A stretch of DNA of 64,000 nucleotides from Niastella vici (GCF_002077945.1 NZ_LVYD01000054.1:62001-126000); one strand, 5' to 3'; positions 35,984 to 45,080 are shown, numbered from the stretch's first letter. Notes: generated from the sequence alone by a model not told the origin. Translations and numbers: made by a program.

Positions 35984-36472
35984 TTATTCCTGTAAGGTAT
36001 GTTGAAGCAGGGCTTCCAGGTTTTTCAGCAGTTCATTTGCATAAAAAGATTGTACCTGCACCGGTTCCCCATCAGGCGGTTCTATTTTGCCCGATTGCAG
36101 AATTCTTCCCGCATAGGAGATCGCAAAATACGCAAACAACTCATTGTTCGACTCCGGCACTTTGGAGGCATAACCAGTAATCGCCAATCCCCAATCACTG
36201 ACGAACAGCCTGCAAACTTCCAGGGCCATTTCAGTAGCTACCTGTTGCGATACACAATTACAGGTCATTGCATGAATAGGTTCCACATGCAAATGGCGGC
36301 TCTTTTGCCCAAGATTATATGCAGTTATGCCCCCCTGATAAAAATGGGCAGCATCCGGTGCGGCAGATAAGGCTACCTGCATATGCCCCGATGTTACACT
36401 TTCCGCTACCGCAATGGATTGCTGCCGTTCGATCAAAATATTGCTAATTGATTGAATAATATCTTCAGCCAT
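35984..36472 (-). CDS. CinA C-terminal domain protein (nicotinamide-nucleotide amidase-like)
   Basis: A 162-aa stand-alone version of the C-terminal CinA/PncC domain, which deamidates nicotinamide mononucleotide in other bacteria. Conserved marks are SIAVAESVTSGHMQVALSA, GGITAYNLGQKSRHL and DWGLAITGYASKVPE. The C-terminal part departs from the usual sequence (FAISYAGRILQSGKIEPP), so activity is not certain. It follows glgX by 38 bp on the same strand and may be at the end of that operon. Confidence 0.85.
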   Translation of the reverse strand: MAEDIIQSISNILIERQQSIAVAESVTSGHMQVALSAAPDAAHFYQGGITAYNLGQKSRHLHVEPIHAMTCNCVSQQVATEMALEVCRLFVSDWGLAITGYASKVPESNNELFAYFAISYAGRILQSGKIEPPDGEPVQVQSFYANELLKNLEALLQHTLQE

Positions 36473-36510
36473 ATTATTCTAAAAAATAAAAAATTCATGC
36501 CAGCAACCGC

Positions 36511-38685
36511 TTACTTTCTCCGGTTCTGTAAAAGAATAACAGAACGGCCTTCTGCAGTTATGGTGTCGCCAGGCTTAAAAATATGTCCGTCAGGTGTTAA
36601 GCCGTTTCTGATGGTATTGATCACTTCAATCCATTTGTCGCCAAATTTTTTAACCGGTAATTTATATTGAAGGGGCTCGGCATCGGCATTGAAGATGATA
36701 TAAAAATTGTCATCATTTATCACTTCCCCTTTTGCGCCTGTGATATTCAAATGTGAACCATTCAGGTATACTGCCAGGGATTTCGCAAAGCCCGAATTCC
36801 AGTTTTGCTCCGTCATCTCACTGCCATCGGGTAAAAACCAATCTATATCTTTTACTTTTACCTCTTTTATCAATGAACCTTTGAACCACCTGCGGCGACA
36901 GAAGATAGGATGATCTCTACGCCAGCGGATCAATTGCCGGGCAAATTCAAGCAGGTCTTTATCGGTCTTTTGCCAGTTGATCCAGGAGATCTCATTATCC
37001 TGGCAATAGGTATTATTATTCCCGTTCTTTGTTTGGCCGGTTTCATCACCCGCACGCAACATGGGCACTCCCTGCGACAACATAAGTGTAGTGAGCAGGT
37101 TCCTTTTTTGTTGGGCCCGCAGGTTATTGATTGCTTCATCATCAGTTGGCCCTTCTGCCCCGCAGTTCCAGGAACGATTATAGCTTTCACCATCCATGTT
37201 ATTTTCCCCATTTGCTTCATTGTGTTTATCATTATAAGAAACAAGATCACTTAAGGTAAATCCATCATGGGCAGTAATGAAATTAATACTGGCGGTAGGG
37301 AACCGGTAATCACTCTTGTACAGGTCGGCACTGCCGGTAAACCGTTCCGCAAATTCAGCCAGCACACTATCGGCGCCGCGCCAGTAATCGCGCATGCAAT
37401 CGCGGTATTTACCATTCCACTCAGCCCAGCCGGGAGGAAATTTTCCTACCTGGTAACCGCCCTCCCCTACATCCCAGGGTTCGGCAATTAATTTTACCTG
37501 CGATATCAGGGGATCCTGGTAAATGATATCGAAGAATGCGCTTAACCGGTTCACATCATGTAACTCGCGGGCCAGCGTAGCTGCCAGGTCGAACCGGAAA
37601 CCATCTATATGCATTTCAGTGATCCAGTAGCGAAGGCTGTCCATGATCAGCCGCAGCACACCCGGTAAATTGGCATCGAGCGTATTTCCGGTACCGGTAT
37701 AATCCATATAATACCGTTTATCTTCTGCAAGCCGGTAGTAGATCTGGTTATCGATGCCCTTGAATGAAAGAGTAGGCCCCAGGTGATTGCCTTCGGCCGT
37801 ATGATTATATACCACATCGAGTATCACTTCAATACCAGCTTTGTGCAACGCTTTTACCATATTTTTAAACTCGGTAACCTGCTCTCCCTTTAAGCCGCCT
37901 GAAGAATACCGCGCATCGGGCGCAAAAAAACCAATGGTGTTGTATCCCCAGAAATTGGTAAGCCCCCGCTCGATCAAATGCCGGTCGGCCACAAAATGAT
38001 GAACGGGCATTAACTCAACCGCTGTAATACCCAGCTTCTTTAAATAGTCGATACTGGCCGCATGTGCCAGCCCGGCATATGTTCCCCTCAATACCTCGGG
38101 TATATCGGCATTGAGTTCGGTAAATTCTTTTATATGCAGTTCATAAATGACCGATTTATCATAGGGAATTTTGGGTGCTTCATCGTTTTCCCAGTTAAAC
38201 TGCGGATCAATCACCACCGACCTGGGCATATACGGTGCACTGTTGGTGGTGCTGAAGCTGAGGTCCCCATCGGGGTCACCAACCTTGTACCCAAATACGG
38301 CATCATGCCATTCAATGGTACCCGAAATAGCTTTGGCATATGGATCAAACAACAATTTATTGGAATTGAAACGATGGCCGTTCGGCGGGTCATATGGTCC
38401 ATATACCCGGTATCCATATAACTGGCCGGGCTTCATACCGTCAATATACACATGCCATACATGATGTTCCCGTTCTTTTAATTTCACACTCAACACTTCA
38501 ATTTCACTGTCAAGATTTTCGAACAGGCACAACTCCACTTCCTCAGCATTCTCGCTGTAGATGGAAAAATTGACGCCTTTGCCATCATAAGTGGCGCCTA
38601 AAGGAAAAGCCTTTCCCGGATAAATTCCCGAGATCGACCAGCCTGTAACGGTTTTGGCATCTGTACTAACTTTTGTTGTGATCAT
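36511..38685 (-). CDS. glgX: Glycogen debranching enzyme GlgX/TreX
   Basis: Hydrolyses alpha-1,6 branches of glycogen or limit dextrin. The 724-aa GH13 enzyme has an N-terminal CBM48 beta-sandwich (KAFPLGATYDGKGVNFSIYS), the TIM barrel and a C-terminal beta domain. The three catalytic residues are visible: nucleophile Asp366 (DGFRFDLAAT), acid/base Glu402 (IAEPWD) and Asp474 (TAHDGFTL). I start at the ATG at 38685 because the 16 residues further upstream overlap no conserved part of the family. Only 7 bp separate it from a short ORF that looks like a treZ-treY remnant, so it once sat in a trehalose/glycogen operon. Confidence 0.95.
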   Translation of the reverse strand: MITTKVSTDAKTVTGWSISGIYPGKAFPLGATYDGKGVNFSIYSENAEEVELCLFENLDSEIEVLSVKLKEREHHVWHVYIDGMKPGQLYGYRVYGPYDPPNGHRFNSNKLLFDPYAKAISGTIEWHDAVFGYKVGDPDGDLSFSTTNSAPYMPRSVVIDPQFNWENDEAPKIPYDKSVIYELHIKEFTELNADIPEVLRGTYAGLAHAASIDYLKKLGITAVELMPVHHFVADRHLIERGLTNFWGYNTIGFFAPDARYSSGGLKGEQVTEFKNMVKALHKAGIEVILDVVYNHTAEGNHLGPTLSFKGIDNQIYYRLAEDKRYYMDYTGTGNTLDANLPGVLRLIMDSLRYWITEMHIDGFRFDLAATLARELHDVNRLSAFFDIIYQDPLISQVKLIAEPWDVGEGGYQVGKFPPGWAEWNGKYRDCMRDYWRGADSVLAEFAERFTGSADLYKSDYRFPTASINFITAHDGFTLSDLVSYNDKHNEANGENNMDGESYNRSWNCGAEGPTDDEAINNLRAQQKRNLLTTLMLSQGVPMLRAGDETGQTKNGNNNTYCQDNEISWINWQKTDKDLLEFARQLIRWRRDHPIFCRRRWFKGSLIKEVKVKDIDWFLPDGSEMTEQNWNSGFAKSLAVYLNGSHLNITGAKGEVINDDNFYIIFNADAEPLQYKLPVKKFGDKWIEVINTIRNGLTPDGHIFKPGDTITAEGRSVILLQNRRK

Positions 38686-38692
38686 AAGTCTT

Positions 38693-38956
38693 TTATTTGT
38701 TGTAACCGGTAAGCAAAGCCACCGGAAATACATTGCATATTAAATGAAGCGGTAAACTGTTATCACCCATAATGGTTTCACCTGTAAACTCGTTTTTCCA
38801 TTGACCGGGGGCGTTGGGCGGCAATAGTAAAAACAGGTCTGCTGGCACAATTACACTTACAGAATCACACAGAGGTGCCCATACGGTAAAGGTGCAATGT
38901 CCATTTTTATATAATGCGCCTATCGGGGTGTAATAGTTCAGGGTATTAGAATTCAT
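38693..38956 (-). pseudogene. In-frame treZ-start / treY-end fusion remnant
   Basis: An 87-aa ORF with a chimeric look. The first half (YTPIGALYKNGHCTFTVWAP and DSVSVIV) matches the CBM48-type N-terminus of malto-oligosyltrehalose trehalohydrolase. The second half (LLLPPNAPGQWKNEFTGETI then FPVALLTGYNK) matches the extreme C-terminus of malto-oligosyltrehalose synthase. No GH13 barrel lies between. An internal deletion from early treZ to late treY explains it. The adjacent glgX/treX supports this, as treX, treZ and treY are commonly neighbours. It retains an open frame but no enzymatic domain. The domain identifications are from memory of family ends. Confidence 0.7.
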
Positions 38957-39142
38957 CAATACTTTAAAAAATTTTATTGAGTAAATAAATACACGGTAAA
39001 AAACAATGTTGTATGCAGAGAATTGACTTTCCCTGACTGCTACCAGGCCTTATCGGTTATTTATAGAGTAGTAAAATAAAGCGTGTACTATTGCGGCAAA
39101 GGATATGCCATGGGTAAAATGTGCCCGGGCCTTCCAAAAACA

Positions 39143-39178
39143 AAAGGAACCATCCCGCTATTGCGGAACGGTTCCTTT
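39143..39178 (-). terminator. Rho-independent terminator after T9SS gene
   Basis: Arms AAAGGAACC (39143-39151) and GGTTCCTTT (39170-39178) form a 9-bp stem with an inner CGC/GCG pairing. Read on the minus strand it is followed by TGTTTTTGG. It lies about 30 bp past the stop codon at 39211. Confidence 0.7.
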
Positions 39179-39210
39179 GTCAGCATTGAACCATTTTTCA
39201 CAAAAACTTT

Positions 39211-41541
39211 TTATTGCACAACCAGCTTCTGCGTTTGATCGGTCTTTGAATTTTTGATCTTCACCAGGTAAGTACCTGATTTCAGGAATTTGCTCTCAAT
39301 TACATAACGCATACCTGTTGTATTGGTCTCCATCACTTTGGCGCCTTCGATCGTAAACAGGGTGATCGTTGTTTTCTCATTGTCTGCATTCAGAAAATCA
39401 AGCGTTACCTTACCGCCAATGCGGGCGGGGTTAGGATACATTTGCGCCTTCACCAGGTTACTGTTTCCTACAGTGCGGGTGGCTGGCACATCATGACCAC
39501 AATACTTCGACCAGTCAATACCCACTGTACCTTCAGGCTCACCGGCCGCAGTTCTCGCTGATGATAAAGTGGCTGAGTTATACCATTTGGTATTTACGCT
39601 CGCGGTACCCGTAACACCGGTAACCAGGCGCAGGCGGTAATCATAATGAGCCTTGCGGGTTGTTTCGCCAGCATAGATATAATCAGTATTGGTAATAACG
39701 GCGATCACTACGTTATTGGCTGGTGCGCCGGCAGTGAGGTTCAGCGTACAGGCTCCGCTCGATACGGGTGCACTGTACACAGGTACGCCTGTTGTTGTAC
39801 GGTAAACCAGCTGACAGGTCATGTTAGCCCCGATGGGTTCAAAATTAACAGTAACCGTACTGCCACTTACAGTAAGCGGTATCTGGTTGGCGCCTGACCA
39901 TCCGGGTAAGGTGGTGGCATCAGGTGTTAACAGGCCGCTGTTATTGGTTGTTTTGGCATATGGGGTGGCTGTCCAAACGGGTGGGTTCATCCACGATGGT
40001 TGCCATTCAGCGCCAATCGATTGCCCGAAGTGCGCATTTAACAATGCCAGCACGGCATTCTTCCAGGGACCGAAATCAACGAGGGCCTGTTTGGCGCGGT
40101 ATTCTGTAATTAAATGCCGCGTTTGGGTTGATCCCAAGCCTGAGGCAATGCCTTCCAGCACGCGACCGGCAGCATACCGCCAGATCCAGGGTACTGCGCC
40201 ATCACCCAATGCGTTGCCCAGGAAGGTGGGGAAAGAACTGCTGTACTGGTGACCACCCAGGTACGTGCGCCAGGTACAGATCTGTTGGTTGCCATTGAAC
40301 ATATTTACGCCTTCTGCCGAAGGGCCGCCGAAACTGCCATCCTGCAACCAGCCGCTGTAACATTCTATTGGCATAAAGGGTGCAATGAAATCGGTTCCGT
40401 TCAAATCGCCCATGGAGCTGAAGTTATTGGTCCTGCGCGCATCAGCAGTTTGCTGTAACCAAACATTACCGCCTTCCTGGAACCAGGCCGATTGTTTTAC
40501 ACCTGGCAGGTCGGCGAGTAAGGCATGTATACCTTCATCTGTCATAGCGCCTCTCTGGAATTCCCTGTCGGAATAGGGGCAGGCCGGATCAAAACTATAA
40601 ATGGGATAGTACGATGCCAGGATCATTGGCCAGTTTTGCCCATTATAATAGATAGCACTTTGCCAGCCACCCAGCTCGGTGTTCGGCGCATTGTCGGTAC
40701 ACAAGCCTGAGCCATATAAATATACCGAGCTGCGGTATCCGTTCTTCGCACGCAGGTCGGGCGGCCAGCCCATTTGATCGCGGAAGTACGCAAAATCGGT
40801 ATTCAGCCGCGCCAGTAAAGGGGTGATGGCGTTCGTGGTCACCAGGGAATTTTTGTTTGGCCCCCAGCGGAAACACCACCAGTTCGATGACTGGGTACCT
40901 ACTACCTGCGGGCAATCGTTCAATACGTTTGTGGGTGTAGGTAAGCTGGGAAATTCTGATTTGAAATTATAACTGATGGTAGGCGAATAGGCCGGCCAGG
41001 TGTATGGTGAGCCATTTCCACCACCGGTGCCTCCCGTATCAGCAACAGCAGTACCATATACCCGCCATTCAAGCAAACCGGTGCTCTGGGTAGTGTTGAG
41101 CATCGACACGCGCAAACGTGTCATATTAACATTATTTACCGCCAGGGTGTTGAACGCATTGGTGGCCAGGGGCACATTGCCCAGGTTCACCCAGGCAGAA
41201 CCGTTCCAGTATTGTGCATAAGCGGTAGTAGGCGTTAATACCCCACCACTGTCATTGAACCAGTAAACCTGAATAGAGGACACCTTGTAGGTTTGTGACC
41301 AGTCGTACTGAACCCATTGTGTTGAGTTGGGGTTGTCCCAGTTTCCGTAAGCACCGTGTGATTTGTCGTTTGAATGAGCGGGGGTATACCCGTCATTCAA
41401 TGCAGTGATAGTTTCCCAGGGCGATACATACGAAGTAGAGGATGCTGCTAATGGCGCAACGTTAGTTTGTGCGCCGCTGTCGTGCGGAGCCAGCATTAGG
41501 CCCAGGCACAGGACGGCCAGAGAAAATTGAATTTTCTTCAT
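39211..41541 (-). CDS. T9SS-exported protein with discoidin-like domain and degenerate metallopeptidase domain
   Basis: A 776-aa exported protein of unknown function. It has a signal peptide (MKKIQFSLAVLCLGLMLA), an F5/8-type carbohydrate-binding-like domain at about 30-170 (STQWVQYDWSQTYKVSSIQV), a Gly-rich linker, a large domain at about 190-520 of DUF6055/peptidase-like appearance, a beta domain, and a type IX sorting domain at about 705-776 (AQMYPNPARIGGKVTLDF, TIEGAKVMETN, GTYLVKIKN). The peptidase-like core has TDEGIH at 334-339 where HExxH would be expected, then WFQEGGNVW with Glu356. So one zinc ligand seems lost. I start at the ATG at 41541, which gives the signal peptide. It stands alone beside a long repeat-filled gap. 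Confidence 0.8.
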   Translation of the reverse strand: MKKIQFSLAVLCLGLMLAPHDSGAQTNVAPLAASSTSYVSPWETITALNDGYTPAHSNDKSHGAYGNWDNPNSTQWVQYDWSQTYKVSSIQVYWFNDSGGVLTPTTAYAQYWNGSAWVNLGNVPLATNAFNTLAVNNVNMTRLRVSMLNTTQSTGLLEWRVYGTAVADTGGTGGGNGSPYTWPAYSPTISYNFKSEFPSLPTPTNVLNDCPQVVGTQSSNWWCFRWGPNKNSLVTTNAITPLLARLNTDFAYFRDQMGWPPDLRAKNGYRSSVYLYGSGLCTDNAPNTELGGWQSAIYYNGQNWPMILASYYPIYSFDPACPYSDREFQRGAMTDEGIHALLADLPGVKQSAWFQEGGNVWLQQTADARRTNNFSSMGDLNGTDFIAPFMPIECYSGWLQDGSFGGPSAEGVNMFNGNQQICTWRTYLGGHQYSSSFPTFLGNALGDGAVPWIWRYAAGRVLEGIASGLGSTQTRHLITEYRAKQALVDFGPWKNAVLALLNAHFGQSIGAEWQPSWMNPPVWTATPYAKTTNNSGLLTPDATTLPGWSGANQIPLTVSGSTVTVNFEPIGANMTCQLVYRTTTGVPVYSAPVSSGACTLNLTAGAPANNVVIAVITNTDYIYAGETTRKAHYDYRLRLVTGVTGTASVNTKWYNSATLSSARTAAGEPEGTVGIDWSKYCGHDVPATRTVGNSNLVKAQMYPNPARIGGKVTLDFLNADNEKTTITLFTIEGAKVMETNTTGMRYVIESKFLKSGTYLVKIKNSKTDQTQKLVVQ

Positions 41542-42249
41542 AAATAAAGTTTTAGGTGAAAGAAAACATTCTAATAGGGAAGTGAGAGGGGGAACTTCTT
41601 TCTGCAACAATCATACCGGTTACAAATATACTAACACGGTAAAATCGATGGCTTTCAAAAATTAACTCGTTATAGATGGAAAATAGCCTGTGGATATCTT
41701 CGTTTGTAGCACCATGTTACTAAATCGTTATTTGCAAAAATGGCGCCAATGCGCGGCATTTATTATTAATGTTTAAAATACAATTACTCAGCCTGGATTG
41801 TATTTGAGGGCATATGGAAAAACAGGTAACCTGCATTCCCGAACATTTAAGCTGGCAAATCGCTATATCGCATCAGGGAAGCCCTGATCAATTTCACGAA
41901 AAATGCTTGCGTTAAACGGAAAGGACAATTCGTTCTATGAAAAGTGTTATCCTTTAATCGATTTGATCATTTTGTATTGCAAAAAAAATTTCCCGTTAAA
42001 CGATGTGGACATTTGAATACGCGGAAAGACCTTCTGTTAAACGATGTGGACATTTGATCACACAAAAAGACCTTTCGATCAGCACGTTTCATTTCACAAA
42101 AAACTGTTAACCGTTGAACCATGCGTACAGATCGGTTCCGAAAAGTCTTTTGTGTTAAATAGAATGAGTTTTTCGTTTAATTAAAAGACTTCTGGATTTA
42201 AGAGAATGCGCGTTGCGTTAAATTAAAAGTCTTTTGCGTTTAAAGAAAT

Positions 42250-42295
42250 GGTCATTTCGTTTAATTAGAAGCTCTTTTGATTAAACGAAATGACC
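42250..42295. repeat. 16-bp inverted repeat within the array
   Basis: GGTCATTTCGTTTAAT (42250-42265) and ATTAAACGAAATGACC (42280-42295) are perfect reverse complements with a 14-nt spacer. They could form a hairpin or bind a dimeric protein. There is no T-tract. Confidence 0.8.
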
Positions 42296-42441
42296 TTTCG
42301 ATTTAATTAAAAGCCTTTTGCGTTAAAAGGAATCGTGTTTTGATTTAATTAAAAGCCTGTTGCGTTAAAAGGAATCGTGTTTCGATTTAATTAAAAGCCT
42401 GTTGCGTTAAAAGGAATCGTGTTTCGATTTAATTAATAGTC

Positions 42442-42481
42442 CTTTGCGTTAAACGAAATGGCCGTTTCGTTTAACGCAAAG
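42442..42481. repeat. 17-bp inverted repeat at the right end of the array
   Basis: CTTTGCGTTAAACGAAA (42442-42458) and TTTCGTTTAACGCAAAG (42465-42481) pair perfectly around the loop TGGCCG. A further half copy (CATTTCGTTTAACG) follows. This is the strongest hairpin in the array and lies about 450 bp before accA. Confidence 0.85.
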
Positions 42482-42638
42482 ACCATTTCGTTTAACGATT
42501 TTCGGCGCTTTTCATTGAAAATGATTGAATTAATAAAACTGCCTATATTTTCAGACCGCCCCGAGCTGTGACAAGCAAACCTGCCCGCTGCCCCATCGCA
42601 AACCGGCAATTGAACGCGGATTGTGAATTGAAATCCGC

Positions 42639-42651
42639 CCCCTTTAAGGGG
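42639..42651. repeat. CCCCTTTAAGGGG palindromic element
   Basis: A near-palindrome inside a GC-rich island at about 42630-42685, followed by CTGTGGGG and CTCCCCCTTTAG. The composition differs sharply from the AT-rich array just to the left. It resembles short dispersed intergenic repeats seen in related genomes, but only this one copy is in the window. Confidence 0.35.
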
Positions 42652-42931
42652 CTGTGGGGTGAAACTTCTCCCCCTTTAGCACACCAGGAAGGTATTCTCC
42701 GCTTTTCGACCTACATTTGCAGCCTTTAAAACCGGAAAGCTATATCATAAATACCCCCGGAATTACGTTGATAGCTGCTCAGTAACAATGAGTTCTGTAA
42801 ACGTACGTGAAGCAGGCCACTGTTTGTCAGGATCCCTGATCTTGCAGGCAGTCACATGAAAATGGGCGTTTAGAGAAAACTTTCATAAAAAATCCTTCAT
42901 CCCTTAATTTTACAGCTTATTATCACTGCCT

Positions 42932-43909
42932 ATGCCGCAAGATAAAAATCGTCAGTTCCTGGATTTTGAAAAACCGATCAAAGATCTTTTTGATGATATT
43001 GATGGCCTGAAACAAAAGGCCGAAAAGAGTAAGATTGACCTGGCTGACCCAATTAAGAAATTGGAAGAGCGCGTGATTGAAACGCGTAAGGCCATTACCC
43101 AAAACCTTACGCCCTGGCAAAAAGTGCAGTTGAGCCGCCACCCCGACCGTCCGTACACCATGAAATATATCTCCAAGCTTACCACCGATTTCGTGGAACT
43201 GTATGGAGACCGGAATGTAAAAGATGATAAAGCCATGGTGGGTGGTTTTGCCTCCCTCGATGGACAAACGGTAATGCTCATCGGTCAGCAAAAAGGTATC
43301 AATACCAAGGCGCGCCAGTTGCGTAATTTTGGTATGGCCAATCCTGAAGGGTACCGCAAGGCCCTGCGGCTGATGAAACTGGCCGAAAAGTTCGATAAAC
43401 CAATCATTACCCTGATCGATACGCCCGGCGCCTACCCAGGCCTCGAAGCGGAAGAAAGGGGCCAGGGTGAAGCCATCGCCCGTAATATTTATGAAATGAT
43501 GCGGCTGAAAGTACCGGTAATATGCGTGATCATTGGCGAAGGAGCCTCCGGCGGTGCTATGGGCATTGGCGTTGGCGACAAAGTCTTCATGCTCGAAAAC
43601 ACCTGGTACACCGTTATTTCGCCCGAAAGCTGTAGCTCTATTCTTTGGCGTAGCTGGGACCAGAAAGAAAAAGCAGCCGAACAGTTAAAACTCACTGCCG
43701 ATTATATGTATGAATTTGGATTAATTGATGGTATCATCCCCGAACCTGTTGGCGGCGCACACTGGGATTATGATGAAGCCGCAACACTATTAAAGCCATA
43801 CCTCATTAACACCATCAACGAGCTGAAACAGATGGATCCCGACGAGCGTGTTCGAAAGCGTATCGATAAGTTTAACAAGATGGGCTTCTGGGACGAATTA
43901 CCCGCTTAG
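42932..43909 (+). CDS. accA: Acetyl-CoA carboxylase carboxyltransferase subunit alpha
   Basis: Forms the carboxyltransferase of acetyl-CoA carboxylase with AccD, making malonyl-CoA for fatty-acid synthesis in the cytoplasm. At 325 aa it matches the family's usual length. Conserved blocks are [19 protein letters not shown] at the N-terminus, [19 protein letters not shown], the oxyanion-hole regions [20 protein letters not shown] and [15 protein letters not shown], and [19 protein letters not shown]. It is transcribed alone on the plus strand after the repeat-filled gap. No accD or accBC is nearby. Confidence 0.98.
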   Translation: MPQDKNRQFLDFEKPIKDLFDDIDGLKQKAEKSKIDLADPIKKLEERVIETRKAITQNLTPWQKVQLSRHPDRPYTMKYISKLTTDFVELYGDRNVKDDKAMVGGFASLDGQTVMLIGQQKGINTKARQLRNFGMANPEGYRKALRLMKLAEKFDKPIITLIDTPGAYPGLEAEERGQGEAIARNIYEMMRLKVPVICVIIGEGASGGAMGIGVGDKVFMLENTWYTVISPESCSSILWRSWDQKEKAAEQLKLTADYMYEFGLIDGIIPEPVGGAHWDYDEAATLLKPYLINTINELKQMDPDERVRKRIDKFNKMGFWDELPA

Positions 43910-44108
43910 TTGCCTCAAGAGTGACCTTGTGCTGGAAGGGATCGATAAATATATATAGCCGGCTGCAGTAATTCTGCCCGGCATCGTTGCCCGCCCGGAT
44001 GACCGGTCGGACGGGTGTCACTCACTTGTTCATCCTTATCGCTACTCAGCTTTTTCCAAATTTAACCGGACTTTCTGCTCAGCAGTCAGACCACAATCTA
44101 AAATCAGC

Positions 44109-44126
44109 TCCCGATAGCAATCGGGA
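44109..44126. repeat. Hairpin TCCCGATAGCAATCGGGA
   Basis: Seven-base arms TCCCGAT and ATCGGGA with an AGCA loop, 16 bp before the dapA start codon. It shares its CCCGAT core with the palindrome at 22408-22419 and looks like a small dispersed intergenic hairpin. It could influence dapA translation because of its position next to the start. Confidence 0.5.
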
Positions 44127-44141
44127 TTCAATCTAAAAATT

Positions 44142-45026
44142 ATGTCTCTCCGTCAATCATTATATGGCACCGGCGTGGCGCTGGTAACCCCGTTCAAATC
44201 AAATGGGGATGTTGATCTCGATGCTTTAAGCAAAATCATTGATTTCGTCATCAATGGAGGTACCGAATACGTAGTTACCCTCGGCACTACCGGCGAAACA
44301 CCCGCCCTTAGCAAAGAAGAAAAGATCGCCATCATTCGCTTTACCTACGAAAAAGTGAACAACCGCGTTCCGGTGGTAGTAGGTATCGGTGGTAATAATA
44401 CCCCCGAAGTGATCAAAGAACTGGAAATTTTTCCTTTAGATAAAGCCACCGCTGTTTTAAGCGCCAGCCCTTATTATAACAAACCCTCGCAGGAAGGTAT
44501 CTTCCAGCATTATAAAGCGCTGGCCGCCGCCTCGCCCAAACCTATTTTATTATATAATGTGCCCGGCCGTACCGGTCGCAACATGACCGCAGCCACTACC
44601 CTGCGCCTTGCCAACGAGGTACCCAACATTGCTGGTATTAAAGAGGCCAGTGGCGATATGGCCCAATGCATGCAGATCCTGCGCGACCGCCCCGAACATT
44701 TCCTCGTGGTAAGCGGCGACGATGCCCTGGCCTTACCCCAAATAGCCTGCGGTATGGATGGTATCATCAGCGTAGCTGCCAATGCTTTTCCCCAGCAGTT
44801 CACCCATATGATACGTCAGTGTTTGAAAGGTGATTTCAAAGCGGCCAAATCATTGAACGATGTGCTCATTGAAGCTTACGACCTTATGTTTGCCGAAAAC
44901 AATCCGGCCGGCGTAAAAGCTTTTATGGCCGAAATGCAATTGTTGCAGAATTACCTGCGGTTGCCCATGGTTCCGTTGAGTGAAGGACTTCATCAGCAGG
45001 TAAAAGCGTATGTGAAAGATAAATAA
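44142..45026 (+). CDS. dapA: 4-hydroxy-tetrahydrodipicolinate synthase
   Basis: Condenses pyruvate with aspartate semialdehyde in the lysine/diaminopimelate pathway. The 294-aa TIM barrel has GTTGETPALSKEE near residue 48, SPYYNKPSQEG around 111, LYNVPGRTG with catalytic Tyr138, and GIKEASGD with Schiff-base Lys167. Length and motifs are typical. A strong terminator follows. It stands alone, with a small hairpin directly upstream of the start codon. Confidence 0.97.
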   Translation: MSLRQSLYGTGVALVTPFKSNGDVDLDALSKIIDFVINGGTEYVVTLGTTGETPALSKEEKIAIIRFTYEKVNNRVPVVVGIGGNNTPEVIKELEIFPLDKATAVLSASPYYNKPSQEGIFQHYKALAAASPKPILLYNVPGRTGRNMTAATTLRLANEVPNIAGIKEASGDMAQCMQILRDRPEHFLVVSGDDALALPQIACGMDGIISVAANAFPQQFTHMIRQCLKGDFKAAKSLNDVLIEAYDLMFAENNPAGVKAFMAEMQLLQNYLRLPMVPLSEGLHQQVKAYVKDK

Positions 45027-45046
45027 TTTGCCATATTTTCTAAGAT

Positions 45047-45080
45047 AGCTGTATAGTTGCTGTACTATACAGCTTTTTTT
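45047..45080 (+). terminator. Rho-independent terminator of dapA
   Basis: A perfect 10-bp stem, AGCTGTATAG (45047-45056) with CTATACAGCT (45065-45074), and a run of seven T residues ending at 45080. It is 20 bp past the dapA stop and oriented on the plus strand. Confidence 0.88.

Larger units (their letters stand above)
41909..42500. repeat. Degenerate 42-bp tandem repeat array, about 14 units
   Basis: A motif close to GTTAAACGAAATG recurs at 42-bp spacing (for example at 42196, 42238, 42280, 42322, 42364, 42406 and 42448, and further left at 41911, 41995 and 42036). The best-conserved units (42296-42337, 42338-42379, 42380-42421) begin TTTCGATTTAATTAAAAG and continue GCGTTAAAAGGAATCGTG. Leftward units are more diverged. 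Each unit holds the motif once in each orientation, so the array is rich in inverted repeats. TAA stops occur in several frames, so it is not coding. It fills the middle of the 1.3-kb gap 41542-42931. The rest of that gap shows no gene. Confidence 0.85.

Noticed and set aside
41909..42500. CRISPR array
   Set aside because: Units are 42 bp in total with no alternation of constant repeat and unique spacer; the most similar units are alike over their whole length, and no cas genes are present.
43970..44020. GC-rich imperfect hairpin between accA and dapA as a terminator
   Set aside because: The stem is interrupted and there is no T-tract, so I could not support a terminator.
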